Positions 19,044-28,546 of a stretch of DNA of 58,368 nt are shown here, in pieces; within the stretch, counting starts at the first letter, position 1; the number at the start of each line of letters is the position of its first letter. The notes below the pieces were generated by a model, which was not told the DNA's origin, ran no database searches, and was given only the letters and a program-made list of their open reading frames with translations. Source of the DNA: Desulfobacterium sp. (GTDB lineage Bacteria > Desulfobacterota > Desulfobacteria > Desulfobacterales > Desulfobacteraceae); NCBI GenBank assembly GCA_016342325.1, contig JAEINR010000028.1, positions 1-58,368 of the forward strand. Reading direction: 5' to 3'. The position numbers and the translations under genes are program-made.

Positions 19044-20545
19044 TCAACTACCAGGTTGTGATACCGCTTTTTTTCTATCTGCTGCTGGTGTATCTCATGG
19101 CTATCTACGCAAACAGAATCCTTTCGAAATCGGATAATTTCCTTGAAGAGTACTTCATCGGAAGCCGGGACATGGGGGGATTTGTCCTTGCCATGACCCT
19201 TGTTGCCACCTACGCCAGTGCCAGCAGTTTTGTGGGCGGACCCGGGGTAGCCTACAAGATGGGGCTTGGCTGGGTCCTTCTGGCCATGATCCAGGTGCCC
19301 GCTGCCTGGCTTTCCCTTGGGGTCCTCGGGAAAAAATACGCCATCATCGCCCGGCGGGTCCGGGCGGTCACCATTAATGATATCCTCCATGCCCGCTACC
19401 AAAACAGGTGGGTGGTGATCCTGGGGTCCCTGAGCCTGGTGCTCTTTTTCATTGCCGCCATGGTGGCCCAGTTTGTTGGCGGCGCCCGCCTGTTCGAAGG
19501 GATCACGGGTCTTTCCTACAATACCGGATTGATTCTCTTTGCGGCCACGGTGATCATTTACACCACCATCGGGGGATTCCGGGCGGTGGCGCTGACGGAT
19601 GCGGTCCAGGGGGTGGTGATGATGATCGGCACCACGGCCTTGCTGGCAGGGGTTGTTGTGGCAGGCGGCGGGATCCCGGCCATCATGGCCAAACTGTCCG
19701 CCATTGATCCGGCCCTGATCACTCCGGCCGGGCCCGACCACTTTCTCAGTAAACCCTTTATTCTCTCATTCTGGGTCCTGGTCTGCTTCGGCGTCATCGG
19801 CATTCCCCATACGGCGGTCCGGTGTTTTGGATACAAAGACAGCCGCGCCATGCACAGGGCCATTGTCATGGGTACCTTTATCCTGGGTTTTCTCATGCTT
19901 GGGATGCATCTTTGCGGGGCCCTTGGCCGCGCCATCATTCCGGAACTTGCCGTGGGCGACATGATCATGCCGGCCCTGACCCTCAAGGTGCTGCCGCCCT
20001 TTTTTGCGGGCATATTCCTGGCAGGCCCCCTGGCCGCCATCATGTCCACCATAGACTCCCAGTTGATCCTGGCCTCGGCAACCATTGTCAAGGACATCTA
20101 CCTCAACTACATCCGCCCTGAAGCCAACACCCAACGTTCCTCGACCGGCGGGAAAAACCCCCTCCATCGCTTGAGTTTTTACACCACAACCATCATCGGG
20201 CTCATCGTTTTTGCCGCTTCCTTTAATCCGCCGGATCTCATTGTGTGGCTCAACCTCTTTGCATTCGGCGGGCTCCAGGCCGCTTTTTTATGGCCCCTTG
20301 TCCTGGGTCTCTACTGGAAGCGGGCCAATGCCGCCGGCGCCATGGCCGCCATGGTGACGGGGGTTGCCTCTTACATGATCCTTGCGGTTTTCGTTAAGCG
20401 GGTTGCAGGCATGCACGTGATCGTGCCGACCCTGCTCATCACCCTTGGGGTTTTTATCCTGGCAAGCCTTTTGACACCAAAACCCGATGCAAGTATCATC
20501 CGTCTTTTCTGGGGAGATGGACAGGAGCGGGAGCATGGGCAGTGA
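19040..20545 (+). CDS. panF: Sodium:pantothenate symporter-like SSS transporter
   Basis: This 501-aa sodium/solute symporter is strikingly like E. coli PanF: EYFIGSRDMGGFVLAMTL, ATYASASSFVGGPG, YKMGLGWVLLAMIQ, GVIGIPHTAVRC and the helix 8-9 region IMSTIDSQLILASATIVKD with the conserved Na-site serines. About 13 membrane helices are expected. It overlaps yhdT by four bases and has AAAGGAG upstream. Pantothenate uptake for coenzyme A is the best call, but its location beside a glycerol/glycolysis block and glpR leaves open that this branch carries another small acid. Confidence 0.82.
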   Translation: MINYQVVIPLFFYLLLVYLMAIYANRILSKSDNFLEEYFIGSRDMGGFVLAMTLVATYASASSFVGGPGVAYKMGLGWVLLAMIQVPAAWLSLGVLGKKYAIIARRVRAVTINDILHARYQNRWVVILGSLSLVLFFIAAMVAQFVGGARLFEGITGLSYNTGLILFAATVIIYTTIGGFRAVALTDAVQGVVMMIGTTALLAGVVVAGGGIPAIMAKLSAIDPALITPAGPDHFLSKPFILSFWVLVCFGVIGIPHTAVRCFGYKDSRAMHRAIVMGTFILGFLMLGMHLCGALGRAIIPELAVGDMIMPALTLKVLPPFFAGIFLAGPLAAIMSTIDSQLILASATIVKDIYLNYIRPEANTQRSSTGGKNPLHRLSFYTTTIIGLIVFAASFNPPDLIVWLNLFAFGGLQAAFLWPLVLGLYWKRANAAGAMAAMVTGVASYMILAVFVKRVAGMHVIVPTLLITLGVFILASLLTPKPDASIIRLFWGDGQEREHGQ

Positions 20546-20786
20546 CACCCCAGGCAGGCTGGAGGTGAACGTAAGGTCGGAAAAATTCCCACGGCTCGCC
20601 CACGGGCTGAATCGCCGGGTGGGCCGGCTCAGGATCTGATCCGGGTGGGGGGGGAGAATCGCCGGGTGTGACGCCTTAATTAAGGTGTTACGGTTTCTGA
20701 TCCGGGAGCATCTTTACAAATCCTTTCGATATTGGTACACAAGCAGTGGATTTGCGATTGTTTACGGATATGAGAACGGAGAAGTG

Positions 20787-21536
20787 ATGCAGAAACGACA
20801 GCTTAAAATTGTTGAACAGGTTCAGGCACTGGGGTACGTGTCCATCGAGGATCTTGCCCATAATTTCAAGGTCACCCCCCAGACCATACGGAGGGATATC
20901 AACCTGCTGAGCAAGGAGGGGGTGCTTCGACGCTACCATGGCGGAGCGGGGCTTGCCTCCTCTGCTGAAAATATCCGGTATTCAGCCCGGCAGATCCTCT
21001 GCCAGGATGAGAAGCGCGCCATCGCGGTAAAGGTTGCCCAGCGTATTCCACCCATGGCCTCGGTGTTCATCAACATCGGCACCACCACCGAGGAGGTTGC
21101 AAGGGAGCTTGTGAAAAAAGACGGACTCAGGGTCATCACCAACAACCTGAACGTGGCCGTCATCCTGAGCCGTAATCCAGAGATCGAGATTTACATGGCC
21201 GGCGGGGTGGTGCGGCACAGGGATTGTGGCCTCACGGGTCATGCCACCCTTGAGTTCATCCGCCAGTTCAGGACCGACTTCTGCGTCATCGGCATCAGCG
21301 GTATCGGCCAGGACGGAGATCTTCTCGACTTTGACTACCGGGAGGTCCAGGTGGCCAAGGCGATCATCACCAACTCATCAAAAGTATTACTTGCTGCGGA
21401 TCACTCCAAGTTCGGGCGGGAGGCCATGGTTCGCCTGGGCCATGTTTCGGACATCGACGAGCTTTTTACCGACACCATGCCTTCGGAGTCCATGGTGGAG
21501 ATCCTGACGGAGAACGGCGTAAAACTCCATGTCTAA
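20787..21536 (+). CDS. glpR: Glycerol-3-phosphate regulon repressor GlpR (DeoR family)
   Basis: This DeoR-type repressor (249 aa from the chosen start) has an N-terminal winged helix (about 5-60; VSIEDLAHNFKVTPQTIRRD then LRRYHGGA) and a C-terminal sugar-phosphate sensor. Close matches to E. coli GlpR include NIGTTTEEVA, VITNNLNVAVIL, EFIRQFRTDFCVIGISGI, LDFDYREVQVAKAII and ADHSKFGREAMVRLG. In E. coli glycerol 3-phosphate releases it from operators. The ATG at 20787 follows GGAG; an upstream in-frame start would add 34 residues with no homology. TTCG-N4-CGAA sites before glpF and gapA are its likely targets. It is downstream of panF on the opposite strand to the glp genes. Confidence 0.88.
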   Translation: MQKRQLKIVEQVQALGYVSIEDLAHNFKVTPQTIRRDINLLSKEGVLRRYHGGAGLASSAENIRYSARQILCQDEKRAIAVKVAQRIPPMASVFINIGTTTEEVARELVKKDGLRVITNNLNVAVILSRNPEIEIYMAGGVVRHRDCGLTGHATLEFIRQFRTDFCVIGISGIGQDGDLLDFDYREVQVAKAIITNSSKVLLAADHSKFGREAMVRLGHVSDIDELFTDTMPSESMVEILTENGVKLHV

Positions 21537-21564
21537 CCGTTCCCATTATTCAGTAACCGGGTTG

Positions 21565-22218
21565 CTATTTAAACTGTAGTTTGATGCCTGAAGCCGTTTC
21601 CCTGGCGGTAAACCCAAGGGGGGCCAGCAACTGGAAAAGCGGGCGGCCAAAATAGAACAGCTCTTCTGCAACAGAGAGATTGAGCCCACCGATTGCCCGG
21701 ATGCGCCAGGCGAGATCTTTGTTGTTGATCCGTTCAAGCTTTTTAATGGTTTTCTTGGAAGAACGGGAAATCGTTTTTGAGATGGCTTTCAGGTCCGGTA
21801 ATGGAAACAGCGCTTCATGCTCGATCAGTCGTTCTCTCAAGGGATTGCCCTCCTTCACGATATCAAGCCGTGAAAGGAGATCCTTACCGGAAAGCTTGAG
21901 GATCTCGTCCGTATCCCAGCACTTAAGAACCCCGCAGGCAAGGGGACGATGGTCGTATATGGTGCATCCATTCCGGGTTTTATCGTAAAAGATACAGGCC
22001 CATGACCCCTTTTTTCCGCTGATTTTCAGTAGCTCGGTTTTTACAGGTTCAATGGACTCTGTGACCGGATCATGGGCAAGCTCACCCTTCCTGATGGTTA
22101 TCAGCTGTTCAACGGACAACAACCCTTTTTCGATTAAAGGCAGGTCCTGGCTGTGCAATGCCGGGCCGCCGTTTTCGCAGCAGGTGCCGCACCGCTTACA
22201 TTCAGTCTGATGAGTCAT
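21565..22218 (-). CDS. YkgJ-family cysteine-cluster protein
   Basis: The N-terminus has CKRCGTCC (Cys7, 10, 13, 14) and further on a CTIYDHRPLACGVLKC segment, the paired motifs of the YkgJ/CxxCxxCC family (PF03692), thought to bind a metal or Fe-S cluster. The protein has 217 aa; the C-terminal half is helical with no recognised domain. Function is unknown for the family. The ATG is preceded by AGGGACC. It stands alone, convergent with glpR. Confidence 0.8.
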   Translation of the reverse strand: MTHQTECKRCGTCCENGGPALHSQDLPLIEKGLLSVEQLITIRKGELAHDPVTESIEPVKTELLKISGKKGSWACIFYDKTRNGCTIYDHRPLACGVLKCWDTDEILKLSGKDLLSRLDIVKEGNPLRERLIEHEALFPLPDLKAISKTISRSSKKTIKKLERINNKDLAWRIRAIGGLNLSVAEELFYFGRPLFQLLAPLGFTARETASGIKLQFK

Positions 22219-22333
22219 AAGGTCCCTATCCCGGTGAAAAATTAAAATGCTGAAAATTTTAAAAAAGGCAACTATATCTCTATTCTCTATTCCTGTATAG
22301 GGTTTTATCCCGGGTCACCTGGGGTGGGGATCA

Positions 22334-22362
22334 TTGACAAGGGTTGGAATTTCTGGCATATT
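22334..22362 (+). promoter_or_regulatory. Candidate sigma-70 promoter of rapA
   Basis: A consensus TTGACA (22334-22339) is 17 bp from CATATT (22357-22362), four of six matches to the -10 consensus. Transcription would begin about 30 bases before the rapA ATG. Confidence 0.55.
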
Positions 22363-22398
22363 TCACCCTTTTTTTACCTTCTGGGAAACCCTTAGTCG

Positions 22399-25059
22399 AT
22401 GATACAATTGAAAAAAGGCCAGCGCTTCACAAGCGAAATGGAACCGGAACTGGGGCTTGGCGCCCTTGTTGAGAGCGATGCACGGACGCTTACCATCAAT
22501 TTTGCAGCAAGCAACTGCGTCCGGCGCTACACCGCAACCAACGCCCCTTTACGGCGGGTCCGGTTTGATGTGGGGGACACCGTGATCTTCCGTGACAACA
22601 CCACCATGGTGGTTGACACCGTGGAGGAGGTGGATGGTCTTCTTCGCTATAAGGGAGAGGGCAGGAGCGTTCTTGAGCCGGATCTTTCCGACGCCATGAG
22701 TGTTTCTGCACCCAGGGACCGGCTTTCCGCCGGCATGTTCGACCCGGTTGACACCTTTGATCTTAGGTTTGAGGCCAATCGCTTGAGGTATGAGCACGAA
22801 CGTTCGGAGACCATGGGCTTCATGGGCGGCCGGGTGGAGCTTGTGCCCCACCAGTTCTATATTGCTGGCGAGGTCGCATCCAGGCAGGTGCCCCGGATTC
22901 TTCTTGCCGATGAAACAGGTCTTGGCAAGACCATTGAGGCCTGCCTCATTCTCCACAGGCTCCTGTTGAGCGAGCGTATCTCCCGGGTGGTCATCCTGGT
23001 GCCCGACTCCCTGGTTCACCAGTGGTTTGTCGAGTTCTACAGGCGGTTCAACCTTGTCTTCAGGATCTTCGATGAGGAACATTGCCGGGATATGGAGCGA
23101 TCCGAGCCCGGCGCCAATCCCTTTTTATCGGATCAGCTTATTCTCTGCTCCCTTGATGGTGTGGCGGTGGACAATCGTCGACGGGCCCAGCTCATGGAAG
23201 CGGGATGGGACATGGTGGTGGTGGATGAGGCCCACCATGTGGAAGAGGGGGACAGGGCCTATTCCCTGTTAGAGGGACTTGGCAGTCAACAGACCGGGAT
23301 GATGCTGTTGAGCGCTACCCCGGAACAGCTGGGCCAACGGACCCACTTTTCCCATCTAAAGCTTCTCGATCCTGCCCGGTACTCAGACTTTGAGGCCTAT
23401 CTCCGGGAAAGCCAAACCTATCGACACACGGCTACAGCCATGGACGACCTCCTGGCCCTTGAAGCGGATTCTCCAAAAATGAGGGAGCTGCTGGATTGCC
23501 ACGGGCCGGGCCGGGCCGTTTTCAGGAATACCCGGGCTGTGATCAAGGGGTTTCCCGAGCGCCGGGGCATCCTCTATCCATTGGCAACGGCTGTGCTAAC
23601 CCATGATGCGGTAACCTTTCAAAAAATTCAGTGGCTTGTCACGCTTTTAAAAAAAATGAATACCGACAAGGTGCTCTTGATCTGCAGCTCGCCTGAAACC
23701 GTGGCCCGGGTCGAAGGGGCCATCAGAAAGATCGTCACCTTCAAGATCGCCCTGTTCACCGAGACCATGACCATCCTGCAACGGGACAGGAGCGCGGCAT
23801 GGTTTTCCGAACCGTCCGGGGCACAGCTCATGATCTGCTCGGAGATCGGGAGTGAAGGGCGAAATTTTCAGTTCTCCCATCATCTGGTGATGTTCGACCT
23901 TCCCATGGGCCCGGAACTTGTGGAGCAGCGGATCGGACGGCTGGACAGGATCGGCCAGCGCCACCCGATCTCCATCCATGTGCCCTATGCCAAGGGGAGC
24001 GGCCAGGAGATCCTGGCCCGGTGGTACAAGGCGGGCACCGGCATCTTTGAGAACAACATCAGCGGAATTCACCAGATCCACAAACGGTTTGAATCAACCC
24101 TTGGGACCCTGTTTACCCGGTGTGAAAACGAGGGGAAATTCCCGGAGGCGGAACTCCAGGAACTCATCGAACATACCCGGCAGTTTTCTTGCGAGATAGC
24201 CGAACAACTCGCTTCAGGCCGGGATCGGCTGCTTGAACTCAACTCTTTCCGGCCCAGGAAAGCCCTGGGGCTTGTCAACACCATTCGATCCATGGACGGG
24301 GACACGGTCATCGATGGGTTCATGGCAAGGATGTTCAAGTTCTACGGCATTTCGCCGGAACCCGTCATGGATCGAACCTACCGGCTTGAGGTTCTCAATG
24401 CCTCGGAGATGGCGTTTCCCGGCCTCAAGGCGGACAAAATGGTGGTGACCTTTGACAGAAAGGTGGCCGTGACCCGGGACGACATCGAATTTCTAACCTG
24501 GGACCATCCCATGGTGACCGGCGCCATGGAGCTGTTTCTCGGCAGCGACAACGGTAATGTCTCCATTGCCGAGATCCGCGGCACTGGTGAATTTCAGATT
24601 CTTTTGGAGTCGGTTTACATCCTGGAGTGCATCGCGCCCAGGGAGCTTCACATCAACCGATTCCTTGCAAGAACGCCCATACGGACCCTGGTGGATCACA
24701 CCCTTGCCGACCTGACCCGGGAGGTGCCGGCCAAGACCCTCAATAAACGGGTTTCCACCAGTGCAAGGTCCTGGTTGGGCCAGTTTCCGGAGATAAAGGA
24801 GAAGCTGCTGCCCCAGCTCTTAGATGCCGGGTTTAAACTTGCAGAAAAAGAGACGGCCAGGGCCATTGATCAGGCAAAGGAAGCAGTGGTTAATCTGGTC
24901 GGGGGCGAGGCTCAGCGGCTTGCCCGGCTCAAAGAACTCAATCCCGCCATAAGGGAAGATGAGATCGCGGCAGCCCGGGAGGAGGCCCGGGGGCTCCTGG
25001 TCCACATGGACACGGCACGGCTCAGGCTCGATTCCCTCCGCCTCATCAAGGTGGATTGA
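22399..25059 (+). CDS. rapA: RNA polymerase-associated SNF2-type ATPase RapA
   Basis: A Swi2/Snf2 translocase that recycles stalled RNA polymerase. In 886 aa (E. coli 968) it has N-terminal Tudor-like beta domains (about 1-110), helicase lobe 1 with Walker A DETGLGKT (171-178) and box DEAH (276-279), LLSATPEQLGQ, lobe 2 with GSEGRNFQFSHHLVMFDLP and QRIGRLDRIGQ, and a RapA C-terminal region. Several segments, such as LVPDSLVHQWFVE and RLLDPARYSDF equivalents, closely follow E. coli RapA. The ribosome site is weak; a sigma-70 promoter is visible upstream. It appears monocistronic. Confidence 0.93.
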   Translation: MIQLKKGQRFTSEMEPELGLGALVESDARTLTINFAASNCVRRYTATNAPLRRVRFDVGDTVIFRDNTTMVVDTVEEVDGLLRYKGEGRSVLEPDLSDAMSVSAPRDRLSAGMFDPVDTFDLRFEANRLRYEHERSETMGFMGGRVELVPHQFYIAGEVASRQVPRILLADETGLGKTIEACLILHRLLLSERISRVVILVPDSLVHQWFVEFYRRFNLVFRIFDEEHCRDMERSEPGANPFLSDQLILCSLDGVAVDNRRRAQLMEAGWDMVVVDEAHHVEEGDRAYSLLEGLGSQQTGMMLLSATPEQLGQRTHFSHLKLLDPARYSDFEAYLRESQTYRHTATAMDDLLALEADSPKMRELLDCHGPGRAVFRNTRAVIKGFPERRGILYPLATAVLTHDAVTFQKIQWLVTLLKKMNTDKVLLICSSPETVARVEGAIRKIVTFKIALFTETMTILQRDRSAAWFSEPSGAQLMICSEIGSEGRNFQFSHHLVMFDLPMGPELVEQRIGRLDRIGQRHPISIHVPYAKGSGQEILARWYKAGTGIFENNISGIHQIHKRFESTLGTLFTRCENEGKFPEAELQELIEHTRQFSCEIAEQLASGRDRLLELNSFRPRKALGLVNTIRSMDGDTVIDGFMARMFKFYGISPEPVMDRTYRLEVLNASEMAFPGLKADKMVVTFDRKVAVTRDDIEFLTWDHPMVTGAMELFLGSDNGNVSIAEIRGTGEFQILLESVYILECIAPRELHINRFLARTPIRTLVDHTLADLTREVPAKTLNKRVSTSARSWLGQFPEIKEKLLPQLLDAGFKLAEKETARAIDQAKEAVVNLVGGEAQRLARLKELNPAIREDEIAAAREEARGLLVHMDTARLRLDSLRLIKVD

Positions 25060-25096
25060 TCACCCCCTGGGGCAAGTAAACCTGGCTGCCGACCCC

Positions 25097-25136
25097 TTTT
25101 TTGTTGTGGCCGAAGCGCAAATACCATGCTCCGGCC
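25097..25136 (+). repeat. Palindromic repeat family 2, copy 1
   Basis: TTGTTGTGGCCGAAGCGC followed by AAATACCATGCTCCGGCC is the reverse complement, with few differences, of 40914-40950. The core is an imperfect inverted repeat around AAATACCA. It sits between the convergent rapA and S1-protein genes and may act as a bidirectional transcription end. Confidence 0.65.
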
Positions 25137-25143
25137 ATGGCGG

Positions 25144-26046
25144 TTATTTGGCGTGCTTTTTCATTGCTGCGTCCCAGGGCGAGGGCGCATGGTCTGCCTG
25201 GGGGGCTTCTTCGGACGGATCCGTAAGGGTGATGCCGGTGTCGGTGATCCGGATGAGTCGCTTTTTGTACAGCCCGCCGATGGTTCGTTTGAATTCTTTT
25301 TTGCTCATGGAGAACCGCTCCTTGATGGCGTCGGGAGCGCTCTTGTCGTTGATGGGAATAAAGCCGCCCTCCTTTTCCAGGCGTTCAAGGATACCGGTGG
25401 CAGAGTCCGATACAGAGTCGTACCCGGGTTTTTTCAGGAGAAGATCGATCTTGCCGTCTTCCTTTATGCGCTGGATGTACCCGACGGTCTTTTCCCCCAC
25501 TGCGAGATCCCTGAAGGTCTCATTTTGGTATAGAATGCCCGTGTACCTGTCGTTGATGATGGCCTTGGTGCCAAGGGTGGTGATGCCGTAGATCAGGAGA
25601 TCCACCATCTCCCCCTGGGACAGTTCTTCCAGATCTTTATCCGTGTGCAGGGTTATTTTGGCTGTGGCATAGACCCGGTTGGTGCTCTTGTCAAGGCAGG
25701 CCTTTACAACAACCTTATCCCCGGGTTTCACCTGGTCCTGCATTTCCGATTTGGGCAGGAAAAGGTCCTTTTCAAGTCCCCACTCCAGGAAGGCGCCAAA
25801 CGGCTGGACATCCTTGACCTCCAGGCAGACAAAGTCGCCCACCACGGCCAGGGGGGGCAGGGTGGTTGCAACGGGGCGATCCTCAGAATCGGTGTAGACA
25901 AACACCCGGATGGTGTCCCCAGGGGCGAGCCCCTCGGGGGCATACTTGATCGGAAGCAGGACCTCGTCCTCTTTGGGATTGAGGTAAAAACCGAAATCTA
26001 CCTTCCGTTCAACAACAAGTTCGTTATAGCTGCCGATTACTAGCAT
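25144..26046 (-). CDS. CvfB/YitL-like S1 RNA-binding protein
   Basis: This 300-aa protein is built from S1-like beta-barrel domains (VVGDFVCLEVKDVQPFGAFLEWG at about 70-92, then a second barrel VKPGDKVVVKACLD) and a C-terminal winged-helix segment (FSMSKKEFKRTIGGLYKKRLI), the layout of the CvfB/YitL family, which binds RNA and affects virulence-gene expression in staphylococci. I use the ATG at 26046 because TTGGAG stands nine bases before it; starting at the in-frame TTG at 26061 would consume that ribosome site. The upstream spacer holds a copy of repeat family 1. Confidence 0.85.
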   Translation of the reverse strand: MLVIGSYNELVVERKVDFGFYLNPKEDEVLLPIKYAPEGLAPGDTIRVFVYTDSEDRPVATTLPPLAVVGDFVCLEVKDVQPFGAFLEWGLEKDLFLPKSEMQDQVKPGDKVVVKACLDKSTNRVYATAKITLHTDKDLEELSQGEMVDLLIYGITTLGTKAIINDRYTGILYQNETFRDLAVGEKTVGYIQRIKEDGKIDLLLKKPGYDSVSDSATGILERLEKEGGFIPINDKSAPDAIKERFSMSKKEFKRTIGGLYKKRLIRITDTGITLTDPSEEAPQADHAPSPWDAAMKKHAK

Positions 26047-26118
26047 TGTTTTTTTCTCCAAAAAAATATTTTTAATAAATCATTATATGGCATATTCAAG
26101 GTTTGTAAAACCCTAATC

Positions 26119-26189
26119 AGGACAAGCCAGAACCAAAAAACTTTCTGATTCTCTTGCCAGAATAACGCGATAATCAGAGCTAAGAAGCT
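26119..26189 (+). repeat. Dispersed ~70-bp repeat family 1, copy C
   Basis: AGGACAAGCCAGAACCAAAA, then CTGATTCTCTTGCC and AATAACGCGATAATCAGAGC matches copies A and B. The internal CTGATT (26145-26150) and AATCAG (26173-26178) arms are intact. It lies upstream of the S1 protein gene. Confidence 0.78.
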
Positions 26190-26224
26190 AAACCCGGGGG
26201 GGCGTGTCCAGGCCCTGTTGCGCA

Positions 26225-26458
26225 TTATTTTAGGGGCTTTAGCAGATACTCGAGCCCGTTTACCTTGATCTCGTAGAGCATCTTCAACAGCTCCCCCAGT
26301 TCCCCCGTGGGAAACCCCTTTTGGGCAAACCACACCACATAGGGTTCGGGAAGATCCACCAGGGGAAGATCCTTGTATTTCCCAAAGGGCATGGGGGTGC
26401 GGGCGAGCTTGAGAAGCAGTGTCGGATCCGGGATCGGTGAATGGCGCTTGTGTGTCAT
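26225..26458 (-). CDS. DUF3820-family small protein
   Basis: The 77-aa product carries MPFGKYKDLPLVDLP and EPYVVWFAQKGFPTGELG, the conserved core of the DUF3820 family (annotated elsewhere as putative quorum-sensing-regulated virulence factor, of unknown function). An AGGAG lies about 11 bases before the ATG; Met23 before PFGKYK is an alternative start. It is 37 bases downstream of the MATE gene on the same strand and could be the tail of that transcript. Confidence 0.75.
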   Translation of the reverse strand: MTHKRHSPIPDPTLLLKLARTPMPFGKYKDLPLVDLPEPYVVWFAQKGFPTGELGELLKMLYEIKVNGLEYLLKPLK

Positions 26459-26495
26459 GGACGATGGACTCTCCTGGGGGTTAGAAAGATTGGCA

Positions 26496-27908
26496 TTAGA
26501 CCAGGTCCTTCCGGTACTGGTTTTTGATATGGTTTGTGCTGACCCTGTAGAGGCGCGATGAGAGCAGCAGGCCGGAAATGGTAAGGCCTGCGATAAGACT
26601 CAGCCAGAATCCCTTGGCCCCCATTGCCGGCACCACAAGGTCGGTCATGGCAAGGACATAGCCCAGGGGAAGGGTGATGACCCAGTAAGCCGTAAAGGTT
26701 AAAAGCAGGGTCATGTTGGCATCCTTATATCCCCGGAGCGCGCCCTGGGAGGTGGTCATGATGGCGTCGGAGACCTGGTAAAGGGCGCCGATGTTCAAGA
26801 GCGCCACGGCAATGGCGGACACCTGGGGATCCTTGGTGTAGATGGCGACGATGGCATGGGAAAAAAACCTGGTGAAGGTAAGGGTCAAAAGGGAGAGCCC
26901 CATGGCCAGGGCGCAGCCCATGATACAGGAGAACCGGGCCGCTTCAGGATCCTTCCGGCCGATGGCGTGTCCCGCCCGGATGGTGATGGACATGCCGATG
27001 CTCAAGGGAAGGGCAAAAACAAGGCCTGAATAGTTGAGGGTGATCTGGTGGCCACCCACGATTACGGGGCCCAGCACGCCGATGAACAGTGTGATGCAGG
27101 CAAATATGCTGCACTCCATGAAGATGGTGCCGCCGATGGGGAGTCCCAGTCGCAGAATCTCCATGAGTCCTTTTCCAGAGGGCAGCGACAGGGTTGAAAA
27201 GAGTCGGGTCCTTTTGCACCGTTTGTTTACAAGGGTGTAGGCAAGGATGCAGATGAAAAAGACCCAGAAGGTCAGCCCGCTTGCATAGCCGCACCCGGCT
27301 CCCCCAAGTTCGGGAAAACCGAATTTCCCGTGGATGAGGATGTCGTTGGCCATATAGTTGAAGGCAACGGTGATGACGGAGATGACCATCTGGGGCTTTG
27401 TGTCGCCAAGGCCCTCCACAAAGGATTTAAGGACAAAATAACCGGCGGCGGCCGGTAACCCTAAGGAGAGACCGGCAAGATAGCCTTTGACCACCGAAAT
27501 CACCTCGGTGTTGAGTTTCATCATTTCAAGGACGGTGTCCATGTGTCCGAACACCACAAAAAGGAGGGCGGCAAATACAAGGCCGAGCCATAGGGCCTGT
27601 CTCACCATAGGGCCGATCTCGTCCAGTTTCCCCGCTCCCGTGAGCTGGGCCGTGATCGGGGTGACAGCCATCATCACCCCGTTCAGGGCAATGATACAGG
27701 GAAAGCCGATGCTTGAACCGACAGCGGTCCCTGCCAGGGCGGTGTTGCTGTAATGGCCAGCCATCATGGTGTCGATGAATCCCACGGCTGAAACACCGAG
27801 CTGGGTCACCAGCATGGGAAAGGCAAGCTTGATGATGTCGGCAAGCTCTCCCAGGTATCGGTTTCCAGTTGAAATGGGTTTTACTATGGAGTGAATCAGG
27901 GTTGTCAT
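26496..27908 (-). CDS. MATE-family multidrug/cation antiporter (NorM-like)
   Basis: A 470-aa polytopic membrane protein with the duplicated six-helix architecture of MATE exporters. LAFPMLVTQLGVSAVGFIDTMMAGHYS at the N-terminus and GVLGPVIVGGHQITLNYSGLVFALPLSIG in the second half are typical of NorM-type proteins, with the conserved acidic residue in the first helix. It would export cationic drugs or metabolites using Na+ or H+. The ribosome site is weak. It lies between the mntP and DUF3820 genes on one strand; the 71-base gap from mntP allows co-transcription. Confidence 0.9.
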   Translation of the reverse strand: MTTLIHSIVKPISTGNRYLGELADIIKLAFPMLVTQLGVSAVGFIDTMMAGHYSNTALAGTAVGSSIGFPCIIALNGVMMAVTPITAQLTGAGKLDEIGPMVRQALWLGLVFAALLFVVFGHMDTVLEMMKLNTEVISVVKGYLAGLSLGLPAAAGYFVLKSFVEGLGDTKPQMVISVITVAFNYMANDILIHGKFGFPELGGAGCGYASGLTFWVFFICILAYTLVNKRCKRTRLFSTLSLPSGKGLMEILRLGLPIGGTIFMECSIFACITLFIGVLGPVIVGGHQITLNYSGLVFALPLSIGMSITIRAGHAIGRKDPEAARFSCIMGCALAMGLSLLTLTFTRFFSHAIVAIYTKDPQVSAIAVALLNIGALYQVSDAIMTTSQGALRGYKDANMTLLLTFTAYWVITLPLGYVLAMTDLVVPAMGAKGFWLSLIAGLTISGLLLSSRLYRVSTNHIKNQYRKDLV

Positions 27909-27979
27909 GGCTTACTCGTTTAAGGTCTTTATGGTTGCGGGTTGAAATCTCCGGAACAAGGGTGCAAGGAAACAAAAAA

Positions 27980-28546
27980 TTAAAACACGTTGTGCTCATG
28001 GAGGATTCTGATGCCGATGATGATGAGGACGGTTCCGCCGAGAAGTTCGGCCCTTTTCCCCAACCGTTCAGTGGAGAGGAACCGGCTTCCCAGGATCAGG
28101 CCCAGCCAGGTGAAACAGAGGGCAACCACGCCGATGATCACCACGGGCAGGAGGATGGGGACGTTGAGGGCGGCCAGGCTGAATCCCACGGCCAGGGCAT
28201 CGATGCTTGTGGCAACCGATAGAAGAACGAGCCGGGTTCCCCGTGTGGGGTCTTTCAAGGGCTTGTCCTCGTTTGTGTCAAAGGATTCCCGGATCATGTT
28301 GGCACCGATCCAGAAGAGAAGGAGAAAGGCGGCCCAGTGGTCGTAGCGCTCGATGTATGGGAGTACGGCCCTGCCCGAGCACCAGCCGATCACCGGCATC
28401 AGGGCCTGGAAAAGTCCGAAATGCCAGGAGAGCCTGAAAATGTGCCGGGCCGTCAGCCGTTGGATCTGGAAACCGGCGGTTACGGCAACGGCAAAGGCAT
28501 CCATTGCCAGGGCAACTGCGATAAGAATGATTGTTGGTATGTCCAT
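27980..28546 (-). CDS. mntP: Manganese efflux pump MntP
   Basis: This 188-aa six-helix membrane protein has the duplicated motif of the family: ALAMDAFAV with Asp16 and [12 protein letters not shown] in the second repeat. It exports Mn2+ and protects against manganese stress. No yybP-ykoY manganese riboswitch, frequently found before mntP, can be seen in the leader. It is followed by the MATE exporter on the same strand. Confidence 0.92.
   Translation of the reverse strand: MDIPTIILIAVALAMDAFAVAVTAGFQIQRLTARHIFRLSWHFGLFQALMPVIGWCSGRAVLPYIERYDHWAAFLLLFWIGANMIRESFDTNEDKPLKDPTRGTRLVLLSVATSIDALAVGFSLAALNVPILLPVVIIGVVALCFTWLGLILGSRFLSTERLGKRAELLGGTVLIIIGIRILHEHNVF

Noticed and set aside
22352-22368. 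Sigma-54-like TGGCAT before rapA
   Set aside because: There is no TTGC at the required distance; a sigma-70 pair with 17-bp spacing explains the region better.
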